Source of the DNA: CAWDLX01 sp046728155
GTDB lineage: Bacteria > Actinomycetota > Actinomycetes > Mycobacteriales > Micromonosporaceae
Direction of reading: 5' to 3'
Assembly (NCBI GenBank): GCA_046728155.1
Contig: JBKPDY010000086.1
Span: 1-13,024 of the forward strand
Length of the DNA stretch: 13,024 bases
The notes beneath the pieces are model-generated. The model worked only from the letters and a program-made list of their open reading frames with translations. It ran no database searches and had not been told where the DNA came from. Shown here one piece after another: positions 7,202-13,021 of the stretch. The stretch's first letter is position 1, and each line of letters begins with the position of its first letter. A program made the position numbers and the translations under genes.

Positions 7202-7395
7202 ACCTTGACGAAGAGCCGATCAAACGCGAGCTGGCTCGGATAACGCTCACTCCACACACCGGACCGACCGCGGAAAGCCTGCTGCGGGAGGTTTCGCCTG
7301 TGGGTCGCGAGCAGGGGGAGCTCGCGATGACACTGCAACGCACCAGGTTCTACCAGGTTGGCCGCTGGGCCGCCGGCAATCGACCACCGGGCTGA
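7156..7395 (+). pseudogene. unrecognised C-terminal-like fragment
   Basis: A frame open from 7156 to TGA 7395 has no start codon with a ribosome binding site. From about 7190 its peptide looks protein-like: SFVDLDEEPIKRELARITL, then TPHTGPTAESLLREV, GREQGELAMTLQR and FYQVGRW. Codon third positions and the amphipathic pattern suggest once-coding sequence. I do not recognise the family, and it does not match the GAPDH that precedes it. It ends three bases before the operators of the CBS-BON gene. Confidence 0.3.
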
Positions 7396-7397
7396 CC

Positions 7398-7424
7398 GGG
7401 CCCTCGGCCTAGGCCGTTGGACTC
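7398..7424 (+). promoter_or_regulatory. two adjoining DosR-like operators before the CBS-BON gene
   Basis: GGGCCCTCGGCCTA (7398-7411) and AGGCCGTTGGACTC (7411-7424) both fit the (A/G)GGCC-N3-GGNCY pattern and share one base, giving centres 13 bases apart. The second ends 64 bases before ATG 7489. The arrangement mirrors that at the alcohol dehydrogenase. Confidence 0.55.
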
Positions 7425-7488
7425 TGGCGCGTTACCCCGGTCAAACGCATGCTCGATCTGTTCGGCACGACAGCATGGGAGGTCGACG

Positions 7489-8175
7489 ATGAAGCGTTGG
7501 GCAGTTCACGATGTGATGACCAGTCCGGCGGTCAGTGTGTCGGAATCAGCCAGTTATCACGAGATAGTCGACACGATGGTGAGTCGCGACATTAGCGCGG
7601 TGCCGGTTGTCGACGCCGACGGCTATGTCGTCGGGGTCATCTCGGAGGCAGACCTGCTGCACAAGATCGAGTTCGCCGGAGTCGTCCCGGCGCGTCGACT
7701 GCTGGAGCGTAAGCGCGCGCGGGCCGGCCGGGTCAAGGCCGACGCAGTCGTCGCCTCCGATCTGATGAGCGGACCGGCCGTTGTCATCCGGCCGGCGGCC
7801 TCCATCGGCGAAGCGGCGGCACTGATGACTGTGAAGGGCGTCAAGCGGCTACCGGTCGTGGATGGCGAGGGCTACCTGGCCGGCGTCGTGTCCCGATGCG
7901 ACCTCCTGCGGCTCTACGCTCGCCCCGATGACGAGATCCTTTCCGAGATCCGGGACCAGGCTCTGCTGCGTACAGTGTGGGCCCAGCCCGACGCGTTGTC
8001 GATCGAGGTCAAGCAGGGAGTGGTGACTCTCGCCGGTACGGTCGACCGCCGCAGCGGCGTGACTCTGCTCGAACTGCTCGTCCGGGCCGTGCCCGGTGTC
8101 GTCGATGTGGCCAACAACCTGACATACCGGTTCGACGACCGGCGCGATCGTCCGCACCTCCCGTCCGTCGCCTGA
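7489..8175 (+). CDS. CBS domain pair protein with C-terminal BON domain
   Basis: The 228-residue protein has CBS1 at about residues 4-60 (VHDVMTSPAVSVSE, ISAVPVVDADGYVVGVISEA), CBS2 at about 87-143 (ASDLMSGPAVVIRP, VKRLPVVDGEGYLAGVVSR) and a BON domain at about 148-215 (LSIEVKQGVVTLAGTVDRRS, VPGVVDVANNLTY). CBS pairs sense adenine nucleotides. BON domains are usually linked to membrane or lipid contact, yet no signal peptide is visible, so the protein is probably cytoplasmic or peripheral. This CBS-BON order is common in actinobacteria next to universal stress genes. ATG 7489 has GGGAGG six bases upstream; the frame opens earlier (7417), but that part contains the operators. A small membrane-protein frame begins seven bases after the stop. 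Confidence 0.92.
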   Translation: MKRWAVHDVMTSPAVSVSESASYHEIVDTMVSRDISAVPVVDADGYVVGVISEADLLHKIEFAGVVPARRLLERKRARAGRVKADAVVASDLMSGPAVVIRPAASIGEAAALMTVKGVKRLPVVDGEGYLAGVVSRCDLLRLYARPDDEILSEIRDQALLRTVWAQPDALSIEVKQGVVTLAGTVDRRSGVTLLELLVRAVPGVVDVANNLTYRFDDRRDRPHLPSVA

Positions 8176-8182
8176 CAGTGCG

Positions 8183-8497
8183 GTGATTGTCGTGAGCACG
8201 CTTGTGTCGCCCGGTCGGCGCTCAGGCTCCACGGTGGACCCGATGCGCGGTGCCGTACCGGCACAGATGGCGTATGTGCCGTCGGGCTGGTTGAGTGTGG
8301 TGGCCGCTGTGGCCGGAACATGGACTGTCGTCGGCGAGGATCTGTTGACCGGTCCCGCGGTGAGCAACGGCTCGGCCCGGGCACGGCACTGGTGATGGCC
8401 GCCACTGCGATCGGTGTGCTGCCGTTTCGATGCTGCTGGCCGGGTGGCGCCTGGTCCCCTTGTGGGCCTACCTGAAGGGAGTAGGACGGCATGACTG
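8183..8497 (+). pseudogene. small two-helix membrane protein, frame broken twice
   Basis: The frame from GTG 8183 gives SGWLSVVAAVAGTWTVVGED, a probable membrane helix, and stops at 8395. A neighbouring frame continues GTALVMAATAIGVLPF, and a third continues SMLLAGWRLVPLWAYLKG to TGA 8497, which overlaps the flavodoxin start. One extra G at the GGG run 8379-8381 and one extra T at the TTT run 8425-8427 would join all three into a protein of about 104 residues with two hydrophobic segments. The family is not recognised. Its place between CBS-BON and flavodoxin suggests a three-gene operon. ATG 8243 is an alternative start. Confidence 0.45.
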
Positions 8498-8994
8498 ACC
8501 AGCCGCCTGTCCGGGTGTTGGTGACCTACGGCACGCGGAACGGATCCACCGCGAGCATCGCCGAGATCATCGGCTCGACCCTACGGCGCGACGGCGTCGA
8601 CGCTGATGTCCGATCCGCGGAACAGGTCCGCTCGGTCACCGGGTACGACGCCGTGGTACTAGGTGCCGCCCTCTACACAGGACGGTGGCATCGCCACGCC
8701 CGGCGGTTCGCCCGCAGATACGGGAAGGCGTTGCGTGGCTGTCCGGTGTGGTTGTTCAGCAGCGGCCCGTTGGACGAGTCGGCCGAAGCGAGGGACATTC
8801 CGCCCGTTCCTCAGGCCGGCGCCGCGGCCAGCTACCCAAACGCCCGTGAGCACGTGACCTTCCACGGTCGGCTGACCGAAAACGCCAAGGGCTTCGTGGC
8901 CCGGTCGATGGTGCGCAACGGCCGCGGTGGCGACTTCCGCAATCCCGACCGCATCCGAGCCTGGGGCAGACTCCATCGCGGCGGCGTTGCGTGA
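8491..8994 (+). CDS. flavodoxin-domain protein (protoporphyrinogen oxidase-like), C-terminus frameshifted
   Basis: The 167-residue product starts with VRVLVTYGTRNGSTASIAEI, the FMN phosphate-binding loop of the flavodoxin_5 group, followed by YDAVVLGAALYTGRWH and VWLFSSGPL, typical flavin-contact strands. VTFHGRLTENAKGFVARSM is a conserved family segment. Related proteins are annotated as menaquinone-dependent protoporphyrinogen dehydrogenase (HemG-like), but the real substrate in actinobacteria is not settled. The last residues (RLHRGGVA) do not fit. Removing one G from the GGGG run at 8963-8966 gives RAWADSIAAALREHPIA ending at TGA 9010, the expected terminal helix, so a one-base insertion near the end is likely. 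GAAGGGAG lies upstream of ATG 8491. Confidence 0.85.
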   Translation: MTDQPPVRVLVTYGTRNGSTASIAEIIGSTLRRDGVDADVRSAEQVRSVTGYDAVVLGAALYTGRWHRHARRFARRYGKALRGCPVWLFSSGPLDESAEARDIPPVPQAGAAASYPNAREHVTFHGRLTENAKGFVARSMVRNGRGGDFRNPDRIRAWGRLHRGGVA

Positions 8995-9220
8995 GCACCC
9001 GATCGCCTGAACGCGAGGCAAGCAGGCGCCAAGCTGCGACGAGCCCGGTGACCATCGAATCTTGGGCTACCGTCGACTCTTGGCAGTCCGTCGAGAAAAA
9101 CTCAGGCTGTGACGAGACATGTGCGACACGATCAAACAGCGGTTCCGATGCAGCGACGAACGAAGGGGCGGCGGGCCTGGAGCGGTAGGTCGAACGTCCG
9201 CGGAACGGGGTGCCTATTCG

Positions 9221-9408
9221 TTCCAGCGGCATCACTCTCGGCGCCGTGCCGTCTCGCTTCTTGATCAGGAAGTGGGCGCCATAGCTTACGCCATACAGGG
9301 CCCGAATGGCGTCGGCGAACTCGGGGCCCTCCGGAGCGCTTCGGCGTACGTTTCCCCACCGCTCTCGCCGATCATGATTTCGACTCGCCACTGCTTCATC
9401 GCTGGCAT
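9221..9408 (-). pseudogene. fragment resembling a GyrI-like domain protein, frame broken
   Basis: ATG 9408 or 9399 opens with MKQWRVEIMIGESGGETYAE. A second frame then gives EGPEFADAIRALYGVSYG, HFLIKKRDG and VMPLE; adding one G near 9325 would join them. The EFxxAIxALYxVSY...VMPLE pattern resembles the end of GyrI-like ligand-binding proteins (COG4832), which normally continue with GLWW; here it breaks off into unrelated sequence. The opening also recalls DUF1876 proteins such as Rv1738, so this could be a chimera of two lost genes. ATG 9399 overlaps the stop of the receiver fragment (ATGA), which suggests former coupling. From here to the flavodoxin end (9011-9220) I see no gene. Confidence 0.4.
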
Positions 9409-9569
9409 GAGAGCCACCCTTTTCCACTGAGCACGATGCTCTCCTCTATGGCCAACGCTATCTGGCGGTCCCGTCGGCGGCGGGTGTCCGCTGTGTACCC
9501 CTCGTATCGCATACACCCGACGACGGCCCGGACCAGACTCGTGTCGTCATCGACGACCAACGCCCGCAC
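9396..9569 (-). pseudogene. N-terminal receiver-domain fragment of a response regulator
   Basis: GTG 9569 opens a 57-residue frame beginning VRALVVDDDTSLVRAVVGCM and RYEGYT, which is the first strand and helix of a receiver domain with the acidic pair Asp8-Asp9. After about residue 29 it becomes RRRRDRQ and unrelated sequence, and the phospho-acceptor aspartate is absent. It lies 38 bases after the PepSY-like gene on the same strand. In related actinobacteria a SHOCT gene and a PepSY-like gene are often followed by a two-component system, so this is probably its stump. It cannot accept phosphate. Confidence 0.6.
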
Positions 9570-9607
9570 CGCGGTCTACTCGCTGCCACGGGTCGGGTGG
9601 GCCCATG

Positions 9608-10270
9608 TCACGTGTCCTCCTTGGCGATGAACCGGCCATGCCAAGAGTGGTACCAGACCCGGCCGGTGGTGGAGTTGACCGAAAGCATCCCGTTGATGGT
9701 GCCGTTGCTCGTGGTCGTCTCCGATGTGTAGTAGCCGGGGTACGAGTCCGGTGGTTGGGCTATCCGTCCAGCCAGATTGGTGCCCAGCCAGTCGGTTGCG
9801 ATCTGTAGGGCTCGTTGTTCATCGATGACCGGGGCGGCGCCCGGGCCGTTGGCGAGGTTGTGCATGCCGTAACGCGTGTTCCACATCATCGCTGGACCGG
9901 GCTCGGTGAACACGGCACCGCCGGTCGGCTCGACGATCACCTCGGTGGCCGACTCGTCCGCGGCGTCCTTGAGCTCGACGTAGAAGCCGTTGTCGAACCA
10001 GATCACTTCACCGGGGTGCAGACCCGCAGCCGCGCCCGCCTTGGCGGCTCGGTCGCGGGCGATGGCGATCGACGTGACCGGAGCGCCGTTGCCCGCGAGC
10101 CACACGGTCCCCATCATTGCTCCGCCGGTGCCGCCCATTGCCCCATTCACGCCGACGAACGCACGCGGACCGCGACCCGCGTGGTCGGCGAAGACCGCTA
10201 CCGATGCGATCAGGACGCCGACCGCGGCGATGAGGCCGAGACCCAACCACACACGGCGCACCGCACTCAC
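9608..10270 (-). CDS. membrane-anchored PepSY-like protein
   Basis: The 220-residue protein has one N-terminal membrane segment (about residues 9-27, a GLGLIAAVGVLIASVAVF stretch), probably an uncleaved anchor or signal, then an extracytoplasmic part. A Gly/Met-rich linker (about 40-54) is followed by two similar units. The first has ASIAIARDRAA-like helix residues and GEVIWFDNGFYVEL, TEVIVEPTGGAVF; the second has ALQIATDWL, PGYYTSETT and GMLSVNSTTGRVWYHSWHG. This helix-plus-hairpin repeat is PepSY-like. GPAMMWNTRYGMH is a conserved family marker I recognise from actinobacterial hypothetical proteins; the methionines hint at metal contact but that is inference. The GTG start overlaps the stop of the SHOCT gene (GTGA), indicating translational coupling. 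No enzyme role can be claimed. Confidence 0.8.
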   Translation of the reverse strand: MSAVRRVWLGLGLIAAVGVLIASVAVFADHAGRGPRAFVGVNGAMGGTGGAMMGTVWLAGNGAPVTSIAIARDRAAKAGAAAGLHPGEVIWFDNGFYVELKDAADESATEVIVEPTGGAVFTEPGPAMMWNTRYGMHNLANGPGAAPVIDEQRALQIATDWLGTNLAGRIAQPPDSYPGYYTSETTTSNGTINGMLSVNSTTGRVWYHSWHGRFIAKEDT

Positions 10271-10516
10271 CGCCTACGCCCGCGCGAGTTCGCCAATGCG
10301 GTGCGCTGCGCGGTGTACGTCTGTTCGTCGATCTCCCCGCGGACGAACCGGCGGTCCAGGATCTCCTCAGGCGAGTCGCTCTGCCCGGGGGCCACCGACC
10401 GGTTGTCCGGGCAGCAGCCGCGCGACGAGCCACACGATCAGCGTCAGTAGGGCCGCCCAGAACAACCCCATGAACAGCCAGGCACCGAGGCCCATGCCGC
10501 CGTACCAGCCCATCAT
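10267..10516 (-). pseudogene. SHOCT-domain small membrane protein, one-base frameshift
   Basis: ATG 10516 gives MMGWYGGMGLGAWLFMGLFW and a membrane helix through LIVWLVARLL. It then runs to an early TGA. The next frame carries DSPEEILDRRFVRGEIDEQT and YTAQRTAL, a textbook SHOCT motif, and stops at TGA 10267 with a four-base overlap to the PepSY-like start. Deleting one base from the GGG run at 10409-10411 restores an 82-residue protein of normal family length. SHOCT proteins pair a helix with a short C-terminal hairpin thought to aid oligomerisation. The start overlaps the stop of a possible upstream small ORF (ATGA). Confidence 0.75.
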
Positions 10517-10677
10517 GGTCCCCACTTCATCCTCACGCGAACATGTTCGTCAACTTCAGTATCGGAACCGACCCTGAAGATCTTCCGGCGCACCCATGAA
10601 GATTCGACGAAGACCACGGGATCGCCGATGCAGCCACAGCAGCCCCCCAGGCTGACGCACTCCGTCGCTCCGGACAT
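10513..10677 (-). CDS. possible 54-residue small protein upstream of the SHOCT gene
   Basis: ATG 10677 has AGAGGT immediately upstream and encodes MSGATECVSLGGCCGCIGDP, then VVFVESSWVRRKIFRVGSD, ending at TGA 10513, which overlaps the SHOCT start by ATGA. The three cysteines in GGCCGC and a basic helix-like middle are its only features. I recognise no family. The coupled overlap and a DosR-like site 37 bases upstream are the reasons to list it. It could equally be a leader region without a protein. Confidence 0.35.
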   Translation of the reverse strand: MSGATECVSLGGCCGCIGDPVVFVESSWVRRKIFRVGSDTEVDEHVRVRMKWGP

Positions 10678-10713
10678 GACCTCTAGGCTCCGCGCGAACA
10701 CCCCGGGCGGGTA

Positions 10714-10727
10714 GGGACCCATGGCTC
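10714..10727 (-). promoter_or_regulatory. DosR-like operator before the SHOCT/PepSY operon
   Basis: GGGACCCATGGCTC reads GAGCCATGGGTCCC on the coding strand, a one-base departure from GGGCC-N3-GGNCCC. It lies 37 bases before the small-ORF start and about 200 bases before the SHOCT start. Confidence 0.45.
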
Positions 10728-10750
10728 TAGAAAGGGGACATCAGGCCCGC

Positions 10751-11224
10751 TCAGCTGTCGGAAGTCTCGACTGAGGTCGGAATGCCGTTGGGGCAGGTGA
10801 TCGTCACCTGGTACTCGTTGGCGTGTCCGTGCTGCACGTCCAGCTTGAACCGGACCCATGCCGCCGACGCAGGGCCAGTATCGTATCCGTCGAGTCGGAA
10901 CCCCTGGCGTGGCGTCATGGTGTCCAGTCTTGCTTTGCCCTCGACGCACGAGGCCCACACGCCGCCGCCGGACGTGGTGAAGTACTGACGTGTGGCCGTT
11001 GCGGTGGCCGATGTGGACACTCCTGGTGTGGGCTTGGCAGAGCTGGTAGGGCCGCCGTGTGGAGTTGCCGCGGCCTGCGCCAGTCTGTCACTGACATCTT
11101 GCTGGCTGAGCGGCGCCCCAGGCCCATCTCCAGAGCCGACCGCGCTGATGGCGGCGACGCCGAACGCCGTCGCCGCCGCGACGGCGCCGACCCAGCCCGC
11201 CGCGATGATCAGCCCTCTGCGCAT
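10751..11224 (-). CDS. membrane-anchored or secreted hypothetical protein
   Basis: The 157-residue protein has a basic start (MRRG), one hydrophobic segment at about residues 5-30 (LIIAAGWVGAVAAATAFGVA), a Ser/Thr/Pro/Ala-rich linker (about 50-80) and a C-terminal domain. That domain has FTTSGGGVWASCVEGKARL and YQVTITCPNGIP, whose Cys93 and Cys144 could form a disulfide outside the cell. Similar proteins occur next to response regulator/kinase genes in Micromonospora-like actinomycetes, which fits the divergent regulator at 11359, but no function is known to me. The frame is intact, and the stop is 24 bases before the operator of the next operon on the same strand. Confidence 0.7.
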   Translation of the reverse strand: MRRGLIIAAGWVGAVAAATAFGVAAISAVGSGDGPGAPLSQQDVSDRLAQAAATPHGGPTSSAKPTPGVSTSATATATRQYFTTSGGGVWASCVEGKARLDTMTPRQGFRLDGYDTGPASAAWVRFKLDVQHGHANEYQVTITCPNGIPTSVETSDS

Positions 11225-11346
11225 GGCGTCAGTATCCGCGCCCTTCCGATAAGGAATGGATAACGACCGGCTATGAAACGTACATGGACCGCACCGGAGT
11301 GCATGTCGCCGCCGACGATCCCTGGCCCTCGACCCGGGCGCGCCAC

Positions 11347-11352
11347 TAGCGT
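11347..11352 (+). promoter_or_regulatory. -10 element for a leaderless response-regulator transcript
   Basis: TAGCGT fits the actinobacterial -10 pattern TANNNT and lies seven bases before ATG 11359, so transcription would begin at or next to the start codon. No Shine-Dalgarno precedes the ATG, which agrees with a leaderless mRNA. Confidence 0.4.
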
Positions 11353-11358
11353 GGCCGC

Positions 11359-11742
11359 ATGTCCAAGGTGTTGATCGTCGAGGACGATCCGACGATCCGG
11401 ACGGCGGTGGTGCGCGCGCTCGGCGAGCGGGGCCACGCGGTCGCCACCGCTGCCAATGCGTTGACCGGCCTCCAGCTCGCCGTCGCCGAGAGACCCGACG
11501 TGGTGTTGCTAGATCTGGGCCTGCCCGACCTGGACGGCCGGGAGACGCTGCGGATGCTACGGGCGGTCAGCGGGGTACCCATCATCGTGGTGACCGCGGC
11601 CGGAACCGAGCCGGACATGGTGCGCGCCCTCGATGCAGGCGCAGACGACTACATCGTAAAACCATTCGGCGCGGGGCAGCTCGACGCACGCATCCGGGCG
11701 GTGTTGCGCCGGGTCGGGCCGGACGAGTCCATTCCGCGGTGA
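11359..11742 (+). CDS. receiver-only response regulator
   Basis: The 127-residue protein is a complete receiver domain. It has the acidic pocket Glu8-Asp9-Asp10 (VLIVEDDP), the phospho-acceptor Asp52 (VVLLDLGLPDLDG), the switch Thr79 (IIVVTAAG) and Lys101 (DDYIVKPFG). The sequence is closest in style to OmpR/KdpE-type regulators, which continue with a winged-helix DNA-binding domain; here it ends nine residues after the receiver (VGPDESIPR) and runs straight into a terminator, with no such domain in any frame. It may be a single-domain regulator or one that lost its output domain. No kinase gene is adjacent. It is transcribed away from the membrane-anchored gene at 11224 and converges on the DoxX-like gene. 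Confidence 0.9.
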   Translation: MSKVLIVEDDPTIRTAVVRALGERGHAVATAANALTGLQLAVAERPDVVLLDLGLPDLDGRETLRMLRAVSGVPIIVVTAAGTEPDMVRALDAGADDYIVKPFGAGQLDARIRAVLRRVGPDESIPR

Positions 11743-11758
11743 CCGCACCGCGAACGGC

Positions 11759-11784
11759 GTGAGGCGGGCGTACGCCCGCCTCAC
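11759..11784. terminator. perfect 26-base palindromic terminator, probably bidirectional
   Basis: An 11-bp GC-rich arm (GTGAGGCGGGC) and its exact complement flank GTAC, making the whole 26 bases self-complementary. It lies 16 bases after the regulator stop and 34 bases after the DoxX stop on the other strand, where two converging transcripts meet. Confidence 0.75.
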
Positions 11785-11818
11785 GCGCCTCTGTGTCCCG
11801 CCCGACGGCGGTCCGGGT

Positions 11819-12406
11819 TCAGATGAGCCACCGGTTGCGCTGTACGAACCGCAGCTTCGCCCACCAGCGGCCCAGACCCCAGGTGTGACCAGCGTAGGTA
11901 AGTGCCAGTACTACCGCGATGACGGCGTAGATGAAGTGGTAGTCGGTCAGCGGGTTCGTCGAGCCGCTCGCGGCACCCGTGGCGGTGTGCTGCGCGAAGG
12001 GGAACTCGGCAAACCACATCAACCCCATGATGGCGACGGCGGCACCTGCGGCGATGCGCAGGCCGATGCCGGCGATCAGCGCCACGCCAATGCCGAGCAT
12101 GCCGAGCATGAACAGCCAGTTGGCCCACCAGGTCCCGGCGATCGAGTTGTACCAGGACTGGAACGGGCCCAGGTCCACCGACGACAGGAAGCCCTTGGTG
12201 GGGGATCCGCCGTTGATCCAGGCCCTGGCCGACGGCGTCGAGTAGCCCAGGCCGAAGGTCTTGTCCAGGAACGCCCATAGAAAGACGAACCCGGTGGAGA
12301 CGCGCAGCACGGCCAGAGCCCGGGCTGCGGTGTGAGTGAGCATGGACCCCGGCGCCTCAACCGATTCCGGCCGGACCGAGATCATCGTGCTGTCGCGTGT
12401 TGCCAC
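11819..12406 (-). CDS. DoxX-family membrane protein
   Basis: The 195-residue integral membrane protein has about four hydrophobic segments: roughly residues 29-48 (ALAVLRVSTGFVFLWAFLDK), 94-112, 113-133 (IGLRIAAGAAVAIMGLMWF) and 155-172 (YHFIYAVIAVVLALTYAG). The first segment with R-x-x-x-G-x-x-F-L-W and the LDK that follows are typical of DoxX/DoxD proteins, relatives of the membrane subunit of thiosulfate:quinone oxidoreductase. Actinobacterial members are linked to redox and oxidative-stress defence, but the substrate is unknown. GTG 12406 is chosen because AGGAGG lies four to five bases upstream. It has its own pair of DosR-like operators in the 162-base gap after hsp20. Confidence 0.88.
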   Translation of the reverse strand: MATRDSTMISVRPESVEAPGSMLTHTAARALAVLRVSTGFVFLWAFLDKTFGLGYSTPSARAWINGGSPTKGFLSSVDLGPFQSWYNSIAGTWWANWLFMLGMLGIGVALIAGIGLRIAAGAAVAIMGLMWFAEFPFAQHTATGAASGSTNPLTDYHFIYAVIAVVLALTYAGHTWGLGRWWAKLRFVQRNRWLI

Positions 12407-12462
12407 GATGTCCTCCTGTTTCTCGTATGTCTACGGTTTGATTGTCGGTCAGGGTGCTCGCC

Positions 12463-12506
12463 GGGCACCCGGGTCCAACCGCCTTATTGCATGAGACCAA
12501 TGGCCC
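12463..12506 (-). promoter_or_regulatory. pair of DosR-like operators before the DoxX-like gene
   Basis: GGGCACCCGGGTCC (12463-12476) and GAGACCAATGGCCC (12493-12506; GGGCCATTGGTCTC on the coding strand) fit the common pattern, with centres 30 bases apart. The inner site is 57 bases from GTG 12406. Confidence 0.55.
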
Positions 12507-12568
12507 TTTCCCTGCCAGCACGGCGCGGCGCTGACCTGTTACATCAGGCCGGCGCCACGACTATCTGA

Positions 12569-12958
12569 TCAACTCTCTTTCACGATCTTGATCTCCTTGA
12601 CCGGCGGCGCCGCCTTCAGTGGCACGGTGATCTCGAGGATTCCCTTGCTGTAGCGGGCCTTGGCCGTATCCTCTTCGGCGTTGGCGGGCAGTCGGACCGT
12701 GCGCTGCATCATGCCGTAGCGGAACTCGGTGCGGTGCCGGGTCTGCCTTTCCTCCTTGCGCTCGGCGTGGATCGTGAGCAGCCCATGCGAGACGGTGATC
12801 TGCACATCCTTCTCGGGGTCCAGACCAGGCAGCTCCGCCCGGACCGGGTACTCGGTCTCCGTGACCTGGGCCTCGACCCGGAGCAGCCCACGCGAGGCTC
12901 CGTCGAGGTCGAGCCATTCGGCCACGTCACCCCAGAGGCGTGGTACCAAGGTGGTCAT
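12569..12958 (-). CDS. small heat-shock protein, HspX/Acr-like (Hsp20)
   Basis: The 129-residue chaperone has a short N-terminus (about 35 residues) and an alpha-crystallin domain at about 36-115: YPVRAELPGLDPEKDVQITV, HGLLTIHAERKEE, FRYGMMQRTVRLPANAEED and the diagnostic YSKGILEITVPL. The C-terminal IKI at 123-125 is the I-x-I tail used in oligomer assembly. Length and sequence style agree with mycobacterial Acr/HspX (Rv2031c), the most strongly induced DosR target. It would bind unfolding proteins in the cytoplasm without ATP. ATG 12958 has GAAGGGAG five bases upstream. A damaged-looking palindrome near the window edge (13010-13021) may be its operator. Confidence 0.93.
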   Translation of the reverse strand: MTTLVPRLWGDVAEWLDLDGASRGLLRVEAQVTETEYPVRAELPGLDPEKDVQITVSHGLLTIHAERKEERQTRHRTEFRYGMMQRTVRLPANAEEDTAKARYSKGILEITVPLKAAPPVKEIKIVKES

Positions 12959-13009
12959 GACAACTCCCTTCGGTTGACATCAATTCCATGTCACACCCGG
13001 CGACGTCGC

Positions 13010-13021
13010 GGGCACAGGGCC
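13010..13021 (-). promoter_or_regulatory. possible incomplete DosR-like operator before hsp20
   Basis: GGGCACAGGGCC would become an exact GGGCC-N3-GGNCC site with one more C after position 13013. It lies 51 bases before ATG 12958, where an operator is expected. The window ends three bases later, so further copies cannot be seen. Confidence 0.3.

Noticed and set aside
8450..8466. GGTCCCCTTGTGGGCC near the flavodoxin start as an operator
   Set aside because: The half-sites point outward with wrong spacing and lie inside the membrane-protein remnant.
8756..9427. Minus-strand frame of 223 codons across the flavodoxin end as one gene
   Set aside because: Only the first third (EFADAIRALYGVSYG...VMPLE) is protein-like; the rest is antisense to flavodoxin and unlike any family.
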